From Charina bottae (taxonomy: Eukaryota; Chordata; Lepidosauria; Squamata; Charinaidae), in NCBI GenBank assembly GCA_023362775.1, contig JALMGJ010000002.1, forward strand, positions 109,113,981-109,177,980: a stretch of DNA of 64,000 bases, given 5' to 3'. Positions 11,361 to 21,372 of the stretch are shown here, in pieces. The notes beneath the pieces were generated by a model. That model was not told the origin of the DNA. It saw only the letters and a program-made list of their open reading frames with translations, and did not search any database. Each line of letters opens with the position of its first letter. The first letter of the stretch is position 1. Made by a program: the position numbers and the translations under genes.

Positions 11361-11903
11361 TCTGACAGCGCCGCATCCCGGGCCAGCAGCGCCTCCCTGC
11401 CACGCCGGGCCTCGCTCAGTGTGCTCGGAGAGACGGGCCTGAAGGGGCGTAGAGGCCGGAGAGGGAGCCCCTCCGTCTCCCCTTCTCTCCCTGCCTCGCC
11501 CGCCCGCTGGGTGCGGAAGCGCAGCCGCCTTGACGTAAGGTGCTGGCGGCACGCGGCATCTTCCGCGCGGGGTCCTGACTGGTGTCTGTGTTCGGGCGGC
11601 AGTGGGGAAGGAGGCGCGGGTCCCGCCCAGTGGAGAGGGCGCAGCCTTCCGCTCTCCCGCGCCCGTCCTGTCGGCCGGAGGGTGGCAGCTCTTTCTCCAC
11701 CACTCCCGGTGGGGCGGCCGGGCCGGGTTCGCGGAGCCAATGGCTGCGCCCCCTCCCTCCATGAGCCCCCCGACCCTTCCACACGATTGGCCCAGGTCCC
11801 ATCCGCGGGGCTGCTCCGCCTTCGCGAGCCCCGAGCCCCGAGGTCTCCTGGGAAGCCCGTCCCGACTAAAAAGGGAGACGGTTGTGGTTGTGTAGAGCAG
11901 TTT

Positions 11904-12239
11904 TTATTTCACCCCACTGGCTGCAGGGCTCTGCTGAACCTTCCCCTCTATTTGATTCAGCCCCTGCCTTGCCAACTTCGCCGGAATGCCAGCCTTGGTG
12001 CCCTTCACAGTCGCGCCCCCCAGCAATCCTATCAGGGTGGCTGCCTTTGCTTTTTTCAGTTGTGAGAAGCCTCGAGATGCTTCCACACTCCCAATAAGCA
12101 TCAGCCACCCCAGGCACACTAACTGGAACCCGCCCTGCTTCCCCACCCCGCTGGTAAGTGGCAGCCGCCAGGCCTTCCCTCTATACTCCCAAGGCTTCTT
12201 CCCCCCTTCATCTTCCCTCCATACTCCCCAAGACACCAC
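11904..12239 (-). other. Exon-like small open frame in the captured segment
   Basis: The frame has two hydrophobic stretches (LVCLGWLMLIGSV and ATLIGLLGGATV) separated by a basic stretch (SQLKKAKA), and ends GVK-stop. The stop overlaps an AATAAA signal on the same strand (11903-11908). That is the layout of a short terminal exon of a small membrane protein, but I recognise no family and the 5' border is unclear. It could also be chance in GC-rich DNA. Confidence 0.3.
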
Positions 12240-12289
12240 GGGCTCAGGTCATTTCACTAACTTCTCTGGAAGAGAAGCGACTGGAGCAG

Positions 12290-12488
12290 TCGAGCCTCTC
12301 TTTCCCTTCTCCTTCTTCCAAACCTCCCCCGCCCCCTTCCACGTGATTGGCTTGTGCCCACAAATCCCGCCCCATTCCACGCGATTGGCCCCCACCCGCA
12401 AACCCCACCCCCTGGCTCTCGAGCATTTCAAAACGTCCTCGAGCATGTCAAAATGGCTCCCGGCATTAAAAAGTTTGCCGACCCCTGG
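12290..12488 (-). mobile_element. hAT-like MITE end within the captured segment
   Basis: Read on the minus strand it starts CAGGGGTCGGCAAAC, followed by AGCCATTTTGACATG and then repeats of a GGGGTTTGCGGG / CCAATCGCGTGGAA type. The same order is found at 63171-63425 on the plus strand. The opposite inverted repeat is not found at the left border of the GC-rich block, so this end is an orphan. Confidence 0.6.
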
Positions 12489-12779
12489 TATAGGCAATTG
12501 TTAATGGATGTTAATATAACAATTAATGAACATATCTGTGTATATGATGACAGTGAATCGTATATACAGATTGCAAAGAGTGATAGGATCAGAGGGAGGA
12601 GCAAACATGTTGATATCAAGTATCACAATGTTAGGAATGCTGTAAAAGAATCTCTGATTAATTTGCAATATTGTCCATCTGAGAGTAATGTAGCAGATGT
12701 GATGACAAAGCCTCTAAGTATAGATAGACATAGGATGTGTATATCCAAAATGTGTATGTCTTCTATTCTGTATAAGTGA
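12489..12779 (+). pseudogene. Copia RNase H, C-terminal end
   Basis: The fragment has the final blocks of Ty1/Copia RNase H: ICVYDDSESYIQIAKSD, SKHVDIKYHNVRNAV and NVADVMTKPL. The stop is at 12777-12779. It is followed by a polypurine tract (TTGGAGGGG) directly before the 3' LTR. Its 5' part is missing at the junction with GC-rich DNA. Confidence 0.85.
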
Positions 12780-12808
12780 AATGTAATATCTATTGTAAAT
12801 TGGAGGGG

Positions 12809-13256
12809 TGTTGGGGTTTGTATATACCCAGGAATTTACAGTTAGATAAATTATACTGGAGAGGCTTGATATCTAGGTGAGAGGGGAATTATTCTGCAAG
12901 TCACCCAATTAGCAGCCATTGTTGTAGGGATGATGTGGCAGTGTATGACTCATACTACAGGTGCTATCATTTAGCTGGGTGTGGCAGATGATGAGAGTGA
13001 CCTATAAGGTGATTGGTCAGTTTATGTATACAGTATAAGCAGAGGAGTCTGGTTGTATTCTTTCTTCTTGTTTGCTGTAACTACTCATCGCTGTATCATT
13101 TGTTACCCGTGTGGATGTATTCTGTAATACGTATGTATATATAGTAAATAGGATATTTTATCTAATCTCTGCTTTAGTGTCTACTTACTGCATAGAACGT
13201 GAATCACTGGTGTCTTGGAAAATAGAGCAGGCCGCTCCACCGCGCGCACTCTGACA
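12809..13256 (+). repeat. Copia 3' LTR
   Basis: 448 bp, beginning TGTTGGGG and ending CTCTGACA, followed by target duplication CATTG. It matches the 5' LTR closely. Differences include T/A at 12928, a six-base insertion before TATAAGC, and scattered transitions. Confidence 0.9.
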
Positions 13257-13382
13257 CATTGACATGTAACCGAGATGCTATATATGTATCGATCTGATGT
13301 GTGGTTATGTGATCCATATGTATTCATGTATTTTCTGTGTAAAAGACATAGAAGGTGGGGAGTTATTATTAAGGGGGCAGTA

Positions 13383-13776
13383 TGTCAGGATTTAGTATCC
13401 TTCCAGTATATATGATGGGTATTGTAGTATTGTAGTAAGTGTTTTAGCATGCATGTAGTGGCATTTTGATATGCTAATTAGAATTGTTGAGATGGCCTGA
13501 ATAGTTCCAAGGACAGCTTAGTTGGCACTATCAGTGCTTGTTAGCTAAATGATTTGCAGCTGGGAGTTAGGAAAATGTTAGAGAGAAATCAGCATTTTGG
13601 GGGGCTGGTACACAGGGGCCAGGACTGGGAGTTTTGTAACAGCAATTGCATGGGCTTTCCTCAGTCTGATCTTTGACTTGGACTGATCACTTGTATTAAT
13701 AAAGAACTCTCTACATCCTCTGATGGCGTGTGAATGAGAGACTCTGAATTAATAACTGAGGACCAGCTTCTTCACA
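13383..13776 (+). repeat. Gypsy 3' LTR
   Basis: It begins TGTCAGGATTTAG just after a purine tract (AAGGGGGCAGTA) and ends CTTCTTCACA. An AATAAA signal is at about 13699. The position downstream of the interrupted Gypsy pol supports the assignment. The borders are set by TG and CA and the polypurine tract only, as the 5' partner is not well preserved. Confidence 0.6.
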
Positions 13777-13985
13777 CTAATCATTTGAAACCACAGTTTC
13801 AGATTGAAGGCAAACCAAACAATTTCTGAAATCCTAATCTAAAGATTTTTTTCCAATATTAATTCACTGCCCATACACTCGAGGAGAGCATCTATTCTTT
13901 CTCTGCTTAGTGCAGGAATCCAAATTAAAGCATCCTTAATAGGTTTCCATCAGGAAATGAGATATAAATTATTATTACTAGTATG

Positions 13986-14211
13986 GAGAGCCAATTTGGT
14001 GTAGTGGTTAAGGCACTGGGCTAGAAACTGGGAGACTGTACATTCTAGTCCCACCCTAGGTACAAAGTCAGCTGGGTGACCTTGGGCCAGTCACTCCCTC
14101 TCAGCCCTAGGAAGGAGGCAATGGCAAACCACTTCAGAAAAACCTTGCCAAGAAAACTGCAGGGACTAGTCCAGGCAGTCACCAGGAGTCAAAAACTGAC
14201 TCAGAGGCACC
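13986..14211 (+). mobile_element. tRNA-derived SINE, BovB-tail subfamily
   Basis: Head GAGCCAATTTGGTGTAGTGG and body AAACCACTTCAGAAAAACC match the SINE at 915-1140. The BovB-like end is decayed to AGTCAAAAACTGACTCAGAG. Plus orientation; no clear target duplication. Confidence 0.8.
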
Positions 14212-14670
14212 AAAAAAAGAGCAGTATTCTTAGTGTTATTATTAAATTAAAATCATGCAACACGTATATTTGGCCTGAGTGTTTGTAACCAGAAGTCTCT
14301 GCTGATCAAAGGAAGGAAAGCAGATAGGTTTGCAGAGATAGGAGAGGAGCATTTAACTAAAGTATAGCCTTCTTCCTAAGAACATAGCCTGGGACTGTAT
14401 CACAAGCAGTATAGCTTCAAAAAATTATGTATCCATTCCCTGCCTTGCTGTTTTTCCTTTGAAAAGTGGGTTGTAAATATACTGGATTAATTAATTCAAG
14501 ACTTGGCCAGGGAAGAACATTTCTCAGTATAGCAGCTTTCTTAGTGGCTTATGTTACAACTCTTTGAGTACCCTAGTAAGTTCATGGTAAGAATAGAATG
14601 TGATTGACCCAACTATAACACCTGCAGCAACTGGGAGATACAAATGTGTTCAATAAATAGATCCCCTGAC
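14212..14670. other. Intergenic DNA, nothing recognised
   Basis: No coding or repeat signature beyond short AT-rich stretches. Confidence 0.45.
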
Positions 14671-14687
14671 ATGTCTCACACATTCTT

Positions 14688-14922
14688 TTTTTTATAAGAA
14701 TTTTATTAAGTTTCAAGCAAAGATAAAAGCTACAGAAAAACAAAAAACTGCAAAGAAAAAAAGAAAAACTAAAAAAGTATAGAAACACAAGAGAAAATTT
14801 TCAAAATTACAAAAAGAGGTGTCTTCCGACTTTTAACAGGAAGAATATACAACCATTTTCCATAATTAATCCCTTACTCTATATTAAACCAAAATCACAT
14901 TATTTCTATAAATCATTCCATT
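14688..14922 (-). mobile_element. 5'-truncated LINE (L1-like) 3' end
   Basis: A T-rich start (poly-A tail on the minus strand) and a 17-bp target duplication ATGTCTCACACATTCTT at 14671-14687 and 14923-14939 show target-primed retrotransposition. The body resembles the fragment at 25984-26098 (CTTACTCTATATTAAACCAAA in both). Confidence 0.8.
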
Positions 14923-14939
14923 ATGTCTCACACATTCTT

Positions 14940-15576
14940 GAGCATCCCCAGGACTTGTGTAGTGCAACAGAAACCCAGCAGTTGTTGCAATTGTTGTTCT
15001 TTCTGGACTCTTAAGAACTCTTGGATATAAAGAGTGGGGTGGGATGGAGAAAAACAACTTTCAGCAAAAGTCTGGCTTCAGTTTTATCTATTCTTTTGTC
15101 CAGAGAACTGTCAAAGTAATGTTCAGGGGGTTGTTTGTTTTGTTTTGTTTTGCTTTGCTTTTTATATTTTTTTCCTTAATTTGAGACTGTGCAAACATCT
15201 TGTGAAAACAAAATGTCAAAATGCAAAGAAAATAGCCCTGGAAAGCAACTGGCAATCTTGCTTGGTATGGCACTGTGCTCTAATCTAGCTTTCATAAATC
15301 ATAGTGAATTGCAGAGAATTTTAGCCAGGACCAAGGCTGTGATATCCTGGTACATAAAACACACTAACTCCTGGCTGTTTTCATGTCTTTTTCTTTTATC
15401 ATGTAGACAACTGTGTAAGCATTATGATTGAATATCTTATGGGGTGGGGGACAGCACCTATCCAACAGTGGCTGATCCCAAACATCTCAGCAGAGTCAGC
15501 CCTAGTTAGTATCCGAAAACCACCAAGAAATCCCAGGTCAAATTGAGAAGCTGAGAAACAATAGATTGATTGGATT
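14940..15576. other. Intergenic DNA, nothing recognised
   Basis: Contains a TTTTGTTTTG low-complexity stretch near 15135 and no convincing coding sequence. Confidence 0.45.
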
Positions 15577-15578
15577 TA

Positions 15579-16328
15579 CAGGTAGTCCTCGACCTACAAC
15601 CGTTCGGTCAACAACTGTTCCAAGTTATGACGGCACTGAATGAATTGTGGTTACAACCAGTCCTTGGAGTTCCGGCCGTCCCAGCATCCCCATGATCATG
15701 TGATCACAATCTGGGTGCTTGGCAACCCATTCGCAGTTACAACCGGTTGCCAAGCACCCCTCAAACATTGATCACCATTTGCAACCTTCCCTGCCTGCTT
15801 CCCCAGAAAGTCAATGGGGAAGCTGGCAGGGAAGGTTGCAAGTCACTGGGGTAAGTCTCCCCCAGCCATGCACCCTCCCCCAGCCCCTCTGTTTTCGTGC
15901 TGCACCAGCCACTCGCACACCCCCATGCACCCTCCCCAACCTGTGCAGTGCCTCTCACGCACCCTCCCCAACTACCTTGTACCCTTGCGCACCCATTGTA
16001 CACCGCTCTGCATCTCTCATGCACCCTTCCTGACCCTCCACCGCACCCCCCCCCACACACACCGAGTCACTCCCTCCCGCACCTGGCAGCAGCTACTTAC
16101 CTGCCTGTGGTCCTGGGAGTTGCAACTTCCTAGCAGCTTCCCCAGTGACTTTGGTTGTGGGAAGCCGGCAGGAAGTTGCCTCACCTAATGATCATGGGCT
16201 ACAGTTAATGATGGCAACTGGGACTGCAGGGATTGCTGTTGCTAAGCAATGTGGTTGCGTTTTATGACCGCATTGCTTAGCGACAGTAATTCTGGTCCCA
16301 ATTGCTGTTGTAAGAAGAGGACTACCTG
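15579..16328. mobile_element. Mariner/pogo-type MITE with C-rich core
   Basis: The ends CAGGTAGTCCTCGACC and AGAGGACTACCTG are inverted repeats, flanked by TA at 15577-15578 and 16329-16330, the duplication of Tc1/mariner/pogo elements. Inverted similarity extends further inward (GTTACAACC and related words). The core at 15860-16100 is a C-rich, imperfect GCACCCTCCCC-type repeat. A shorter relative is at 46140-46517. No transposase. Confidence 0.8.
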
Positions 16329-16330
16329 TA

Positions 16331-16790
16331 TATGGCTGCCCAGCTCTTAAGAATGGACTTGGCCAGCATACGATAAAAACAGAATTATGATATACATGAT
16401 AAACAAACAACCCCAAATCATAACAACCAGACATACACTACAGGACACACCGAAATATAGTACATCTTGCAGGACAAGCATATCTAACATCTTGCCTTGA
16501 GGTCTTCAAAGCCATCCCAGAAAAAGACAAGGAAAACTTCTTCAATAATGCTGCCAAGAAAACTACATGAAAGTTTAGCTGTTTGACTTAAGGGACTCAT
16601 TTCTACTGCTGCCTTTACAGAACAAACCAAGATTTTAGGTAAGGGAAGAGTTGGAAATATTTGGAAGAAGCACACTCTAACCTTGCACATAGGATATGTA
16701 GACATGTAGAGTCTAAAGGCTTATCAAAATAATATTGGATATGGAGTTGCAATACACACACACACAAAAAAAAAACTGACTGCAATTTTT
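16331..16790. other. Intergenic DNA, nothing recognised
   Basis: AT-rich with a short CA run near 16756 and an A-rich tract. No supported gene. Confidence 0.45.
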
Positions 16791-16799
16791 TTTAAAAAA

Positions 16800-17640
16800 T
16801 ATTTATTTATTTTCAGAAAATTGACTGTTGCCAGCTTTGTTGTTTATTCGTTCAGTCACTTCCGACTCTTCGTGACTTCATGGACCAGCCCACGCCAGAG
16901 CTTCCTGTCAGCCGTCACCATCCTCAGCTCCCCCATGGTCGAGTCCGTCACCTCCAGAATATCATCCATCCATCTTGCCCTTGGTCGGCCCCTCTTCCTT
17001 TTGCCTTCCACTTTCCCTAGCATCAGCTTCTTCTCCAGGGTATCCTGTCTTCTCATTATGTGGCCAAAGAACTTCAGTTTTGCTTTTAATATCATTCCCT
17101 CAAGTGAGCAGTCTGGCTTTATTTCCTGGAGTATGGACTGGTTTGATCTTCTTGCAGTCCAAGGCACTCTCAGAATTTTCCTCCAACACCACAGTTCAAA
17201 AGCATCTATCTTCCTTCGCTCAGCCTTCCTTATGGTCCAGCTCTCGCAGCCATAGGTTACTACGGGGAATACCATTGCTTTAACTATGCGGACCTTTGTT
17301 GTCAGTGTAATGTCTCTGCTCTTAACTATTTTATCAAGATTTGTCATTGCTCTCCTCCCAAGAAGTAGACGTCTTCTGATTTCCTGGCTGCAGTCAGCGT
17401 CTGCAGTAATCTTTGCGCCTAGAAATACAAAGTCTGTCACTGCCTCCACTTTTTCTCCCTCTATTTGCCAGTCATCAATTAAGCTCGTTGCCATAATCTT
17501 GGTTTTTTTGAGGTTTAACTGCAACCCAGCTTTTGCACTTTCTTCTTTCACCTTCGTCATAAGGCTCCTCAGCTCCTCCTCACTTTCAGCCATCAAAGTG
17601 GTTGATCTGCATATCTGAGATTGTTAATGTTTCTTCCAGC
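16800..17640 (-). mobile_element. BovB (RTE clade) LINE, 3' part
   Basis: A 5'-truncated BovB copy on the minus strand. It holds the C-terminal part of the ORF2 protein (next entry) and the BovB 3' signature GAGTCGGAAGTGACTGAACG, the sequence also used by the SINEs of this window, and ends with an A/T-rich tail near 16800. BovB is well known in squamates and is known to have moved horizontally. Confidence 0.85.
16856..17596 (-). pseudogene. BovB reverse transcriptase C-terminal fragment
   Basis: This uninterrupted frame of 246 codons begins in the thumb part of the reverse transcriptase (LNLKKTKIMATS, VTDFVFLGAKIT) and continues with the RTE/BovB C-terminal blocks VVTYGCESWTIRKAE, RILRVPWTARRSN, LKFFGHIMRRQDTLEK and RGRPRARWMDDI. 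The polymerase active site and the endonuclease are missing because of 5' truncation. No stop or frameshift interrupts the retained part, which suggests a fairly young insertion, but a fragment like this cannot act. Confidence 0.85.
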
Positions 17641-17879
17641 GATTTTAACTCCAGCCTTGGAGTTGCCAGCTTTAGGATGTTACAAAGCTACGTATAAAGC
17701 CAATAGCTCCGTAAGTGAGCCAATGAAATATAGCAGCAATAAAACAAAACCAAGACCTTGCGAGCTTCTCTTCTTCATGTTTCCTGGTCCTTTTTTGCAA
17801 ACACTGTATTTCATGTTCTATTAATACTAAGAATCTTGCAGTAATGTAGAATGATACTACTTTACTATTCCAATTCTCA

Positions 17880-17891
17880 CAATAGATAGAT

Positions 17892-17938
<47 letters not shown>

Positions 17939-17982
17939 GAAAAATGAAAGATGAAAGATGAAAGATGAAAGATGGATGGATG

Positions 17983-18033
<51 letters not shown>

Positions 18034-18042
18034 GAAAGATAG
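17880..18042. repeat. GATA microsatellite with GATGAAA interruption
   Basis: Two blocks of (GATA)n (about 17881-17937 and 17983-18031) flank a short run of GAAAGAT and GATGGATG units. Overlapping serine-isoleucine-tyrosine-leucine frames on the minus strand are artefacts of the repeat. Confidence 0.95.
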
Positions 18043-18044
18043 AA

Positions 18045-20860
18045 AGAAAAAGAAATTGGGAAGAATGTAGCATTGTGTTGGACTGATTCTGCAATTGAAC
18101 AAATCACGTGAAAAAGAAACAGGAATCTAATATTAAACCTATGAAAAACTTGGCCCATGCAGACATCACTCCATACTGATATTTGTGCTGAACAGTCAAA
18201 CTCTACTGCCTGATTCATTTCTGGCTCTTTTTGCCATTGATGGCATTTTGAAATATCCGCACTGCTCAGCTATGATGTTCTGCACAAATACTGTTGGTGT
18301 CAGATCAGTAATTTATGGAAGCAATTACCATATCACTATAAACAACTAAAGTAAAGTGCCCTGGGTGTAAAATATGGGCACACTTCAGAAAGAAAAGGCT
18401 GAATAAATTTTAGAGGTGCTTCTTTAAACTCCAATTTGCAGACCAGGGCAATAAAATAAGCTTTTTTCCATTGATTTGAAACCCATTGATTAATTGCAGC
18501 AGGATGACCTTGTTCCTTCAACAAAATAGAAGTTTAGTTCATCTCATTTTGAGTGCCTCAGACATGACTTGCAGTGTCATTAAACGAGCAGTATCAAGTA
18601 TCGCTCACTCTGTAGGAATAATACAAACACAATAAAATGAAGCCAGTCGAGAAAGTTTGACCCTCTGAAGCTAGGCAAAATAAAACTGTATCCCTGAGTA
18701 ACACAGCAGAGAAATGTATATTGCCTTTACAAGAAATTTCCACACAGGTTGATATCCAGTGCATACAGCTTCATTGCTGTCATTTTCTTCTTATAAACAC
18801 AAGTGTTCTTCTGTTCCAACAAGAAAGCACTCTGATAACTTTCCCATTGATAGTGACTAAGTAGTTAGTGACAGCAGGAAAACAATCAAATGACTGTGTG
18901 ATCTGTGCAGTGTACAGAAATGTCACAAATATAACTGACTCTTGAGGAACAAAGGTAAATTTGATGCTGCTACGGTAGAGGCAGAACATCTAATGGCTGA
19001 AAATTGCGACTTTCATTCTTAACCACAGCTGCCTTGACTCTCTGATCGTCTTCTCCTGATTGTGAAGGGCAGGCACATCTGCATCCACCAGCTCTGTCAT
19101 AAGCAGGTAACAGGAGCAAAGAAAACAACAGTAACCATAGCAACTCTAGGGCAGAGTGTCAGTGTGTGTACTCAGGGGTGCCCAGACTGTTTAGGGGATA
19201 GTAGTAACCTTCTCAACTTATTAGGGAGAGACTCCCTACTGAGATGCCTGACTGTTCTCTTCAGGACCAGCTAATAATCTCACACAATTCTGTCTAGCCT
19301 CAAGTCAAATAGCTAAAACTTCAGTTGAAGTGAATGGCTCAAAATGCCACCCAGAGCCTTGAACAAAGAGGCTGCAAAAAGGATTTTCAGGGCAGGACTG
19401 GTTCTATACGCCACGGCTTTTCTTAGTACACTATAATTAGTACTAAAAAGGGGGAAGGAATAATCTGGTAGCCTTCTTTCCTTGAAGAGATATACCAGTT
19501 ACTACTATATACTATTTCTAAATAAACAAATGTCCACTTCCTCCCTTCATTTTGGAAAAGAGGCATCCTAAAGCTTATTGTTTGTTAAGAATTATGTTTA
19601 TCAAATGCCAAGTATGAGTACGTGAAGTGAAACTGGGGAAGCAGCTTGATATATTACATGGTCTGTTTGGAGATGAATACTAGTGTTTGTTGATTTCTTT
19701 GCTTATTTTTAGAGCTTCACACTTTATTAGCTGACACAAAAATTGATACTCACTCTGACAGAAATATACCAAACTGAACATGCTAATGGTAGCATGAATA
19801 TGTGCATTTTTAAAATAATACCAGCCTCCTTCATCAAGAATCCACTTTATGAATTGTTTTCAAATTAATTTCACATGGATAAAAGGGACTGTATTCTCTC
19901 TTCTCTTCTCTTCTTTCTTTTTCCTTCTAGTAGTGTAGTCTGAGACCATATCAGCTCTATGAATGCCTGTATTAGAAAAAGAAAAAAAAATCCAAAATTC
20001 CACTAGTAGTAAGCTAAATGTCCATAAAAGCATTAACTACCAGTGGGAGGGGAGCAGAATGTAAACTTAGAAATATAACAAATGCATACAAAGAATATTA
20101 AAATGTGAATGAAGCCAAGGGAGAAAAACAACAGATGCAGAGAGAAAGATGTTTAGCAATATATATTCAGATAGCAAATTACATTGACTGTTCCTACCAG
20201 AATGAATGCAGCAGAACTATCATGATCCATCTCTGGAAATATTGATTCAGTAGACAGTCTGGCATAAAAAACCATAAGCCAACTGGGGACCACTTTGCTA
20301 AAAAGTAGGCCAAAGAGTTTAAGTAATAGGGCTGCCTATGCACTTCTACAATGATTCAGAAGTGCATCAGATCTCCCATGAGCCCAGAACCTCTCTGCTA
20401 TTCAGGAACTCACCCCAACTTTTTCCAGACTTTCATGTGAGCTGGGGGGGTGCAGGGTGGTGGGGACAGAGAGAGAGAGAGAGAGAGAGGTGAGTATGTT
20501 TTAATGAAAGTTCTAATTATAATTAATGTGACTCTTAAAACAGTGGCACCTTTTTTCACACAGAAGTTTGGAAAAAGTCAGGCTGCTTTAATGAATAGCC
20601 AAAAACTGTTGCACTCATACAAGATCCAAAGTACTTCTGAATAATTTTCCGAGCATGCAAATCCCTATTAAGTAATTTATCATTTGGAACTTTTCATCTT
20701 GCAAATTATTCTTTCTTTTTTCTCTTTCTGCCACCATGAAACAGGTTCTTTCAAGACTAGCATTACATGTTTTGCTACTCAAGTCAAGGTGTATAGTACC
20801 CAAGGGCCCACAACTTCCTTTAATGCACATACAATTAAAAATCGCATGCACAAACCTCTC
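18045..20860. other. Intergenic DNA with small simple repeats
   Basis: Apart from a (TCTTC)n run near 19900 and a (GA)n run at 20468-20490, nothing recognisable. No exon or RNA gene supported. Confidence 0.45.
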
Positions 20861-20869
20861 ACTTACTTA

Positions 20870-21290
20870 TACTGTACTTATTTTTTATTTAGCTGTTTCA
20901 TTCATTTACACCCAGCCTTTCTAATCTGAGACATCCTTAAAGTAGCTGACAAAATCTAAAAATAAAAACCATTTATAAAAAGTTAAAAGTACAGATTCAA
21001 ATTAGCAATAAAATAAATATAGTCAAAAGCCTGGTAAAAGTGATGTGTCTTTAAAGAGTTTCTAAACATTGAGCGGGTAAGGCCAACCACAAGCCCTGCA
21101 GAGGTGAAATCCATACTTTGCAGGAGAAGGCCCTATACCATGATGTATCTCTGACAGCAGAACATCTTCAAAGAGGGCTGTCCTAGAAATCTTAACAACT
21201 AGATGGGCTTGTAATAGCTTTCTATATTTTATGAAGGAAAGAATGTGGTGGTCGATGAGATCAGCTATGATTTTTTTCTAGAGGGAATTG
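20870..21290 (-). mobile_element. Probable diverged L2/CR1 3' end
   Basis: T-rich TTATTTTTTATTT start, ACACCCAGCCTTTCT block and the AAAATAAAAACCATT motif follow the layout of the better L2/CR1 ends here, and the next 200 bases look like a decayed ORF2 end on the minus strand. Tentative. Confidence 0.35.
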
Positions 21291-21303
21291 GAGTGTAGGA
21301 GGA

Positions 21304-21372
21304 AAAGAAACAAAGGGGAGAAGGAGGAGAAGGAGAAGGAGAAGGAGAAGGAGAAGGAGAAGGAGAAGGAGA
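21304..21372. repeat. (GGAGAA)n microsatellite
   Basis: Purine repeat of GGAGAA/GAAGGAG units on the plus strand. Confidence 0.9.

Larger units (their letters stand above)
10803..12488. other. GC-rich host-like segment inside Copia pol
   Basis: Base composition changes sharply near 10803 from AT-rich Copia to CpG-dense DNA and returns near 12489. The segment holds an inverted duplication (10811-10909 against 11269-11360), CCAAT boxes in both directions near 11735-11790, a minus-strand frame ending in an overlapping polyadenylation signal at 11903-11908, and at its right border the end of a hAT-like MITE (GTTTGCCGACCCCTG, ending 12488). It replaces the rest of integrase and the reverse transcriptase. 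It resembles a piece of a gene-dense, CpG-island region. An assembly joint is an alternative explanation. Confidence 0.7.
8238..13256 (+). mobile_element. Ty1/Copia retrotransposon carrying a GC-rich foreign segment
   Basis: The element has two LTRs (8238-9022 including a MITE, and 12809-13256), both beginning TGTTGGGG and ending CTCTGACA. Five-base duplications CATTG lie at 8233-8237 and 13257-13261. By eye the LTRs differ at roughly ten positions in about 445, so the insertion is fairly young. Internally there is gag, protease and the start of integrase (9249 to about 10800), then 1.7 kb of GC-rich DNA, then the end of RNase H (12489-12779). The rest of integrase and all of reverse transcriptase are absent, so this copy cannot move by itself. 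Confidence 0.9.
5541..13776 (+). mobile_element. Ty3/Gypsy chromodomain retrotransposon, split by a Copia insertion
   Basis: Reverse transcriptase, RNase H, integrase and a chromodomain appear in the order of Ty3/Gypsy pol (5541-8200). The 3' part is displaced: after the Copia element (8238-13256 plus 5-bp duplication CATTG) the sequence resumes at 13262 with a 3' UTR, a polypurine tract (AAGGGGGCAG near 13371) and an LTR-like block starting TGTCAGG at 13383. gag and protease are not seen. Several stops, one frameshift and a mutated active site show that it is an old, dead copy. Confidence 0.75.

Noticed and set aside
10637..11782. A 381-codon minus-strand frame as a gene
   Set aside because: It runs from GC-rich DNA straight into the antisense strand of Copia integrase, so its C-terminal part cannot be real. 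Only parts in the GC-rich block may be former exons.
17672..18218. Serine-isoleucine-tyrosine-leucine repeat proteins on the minus strand
   Set aside because: Translation of (GATA)n microsatellite.
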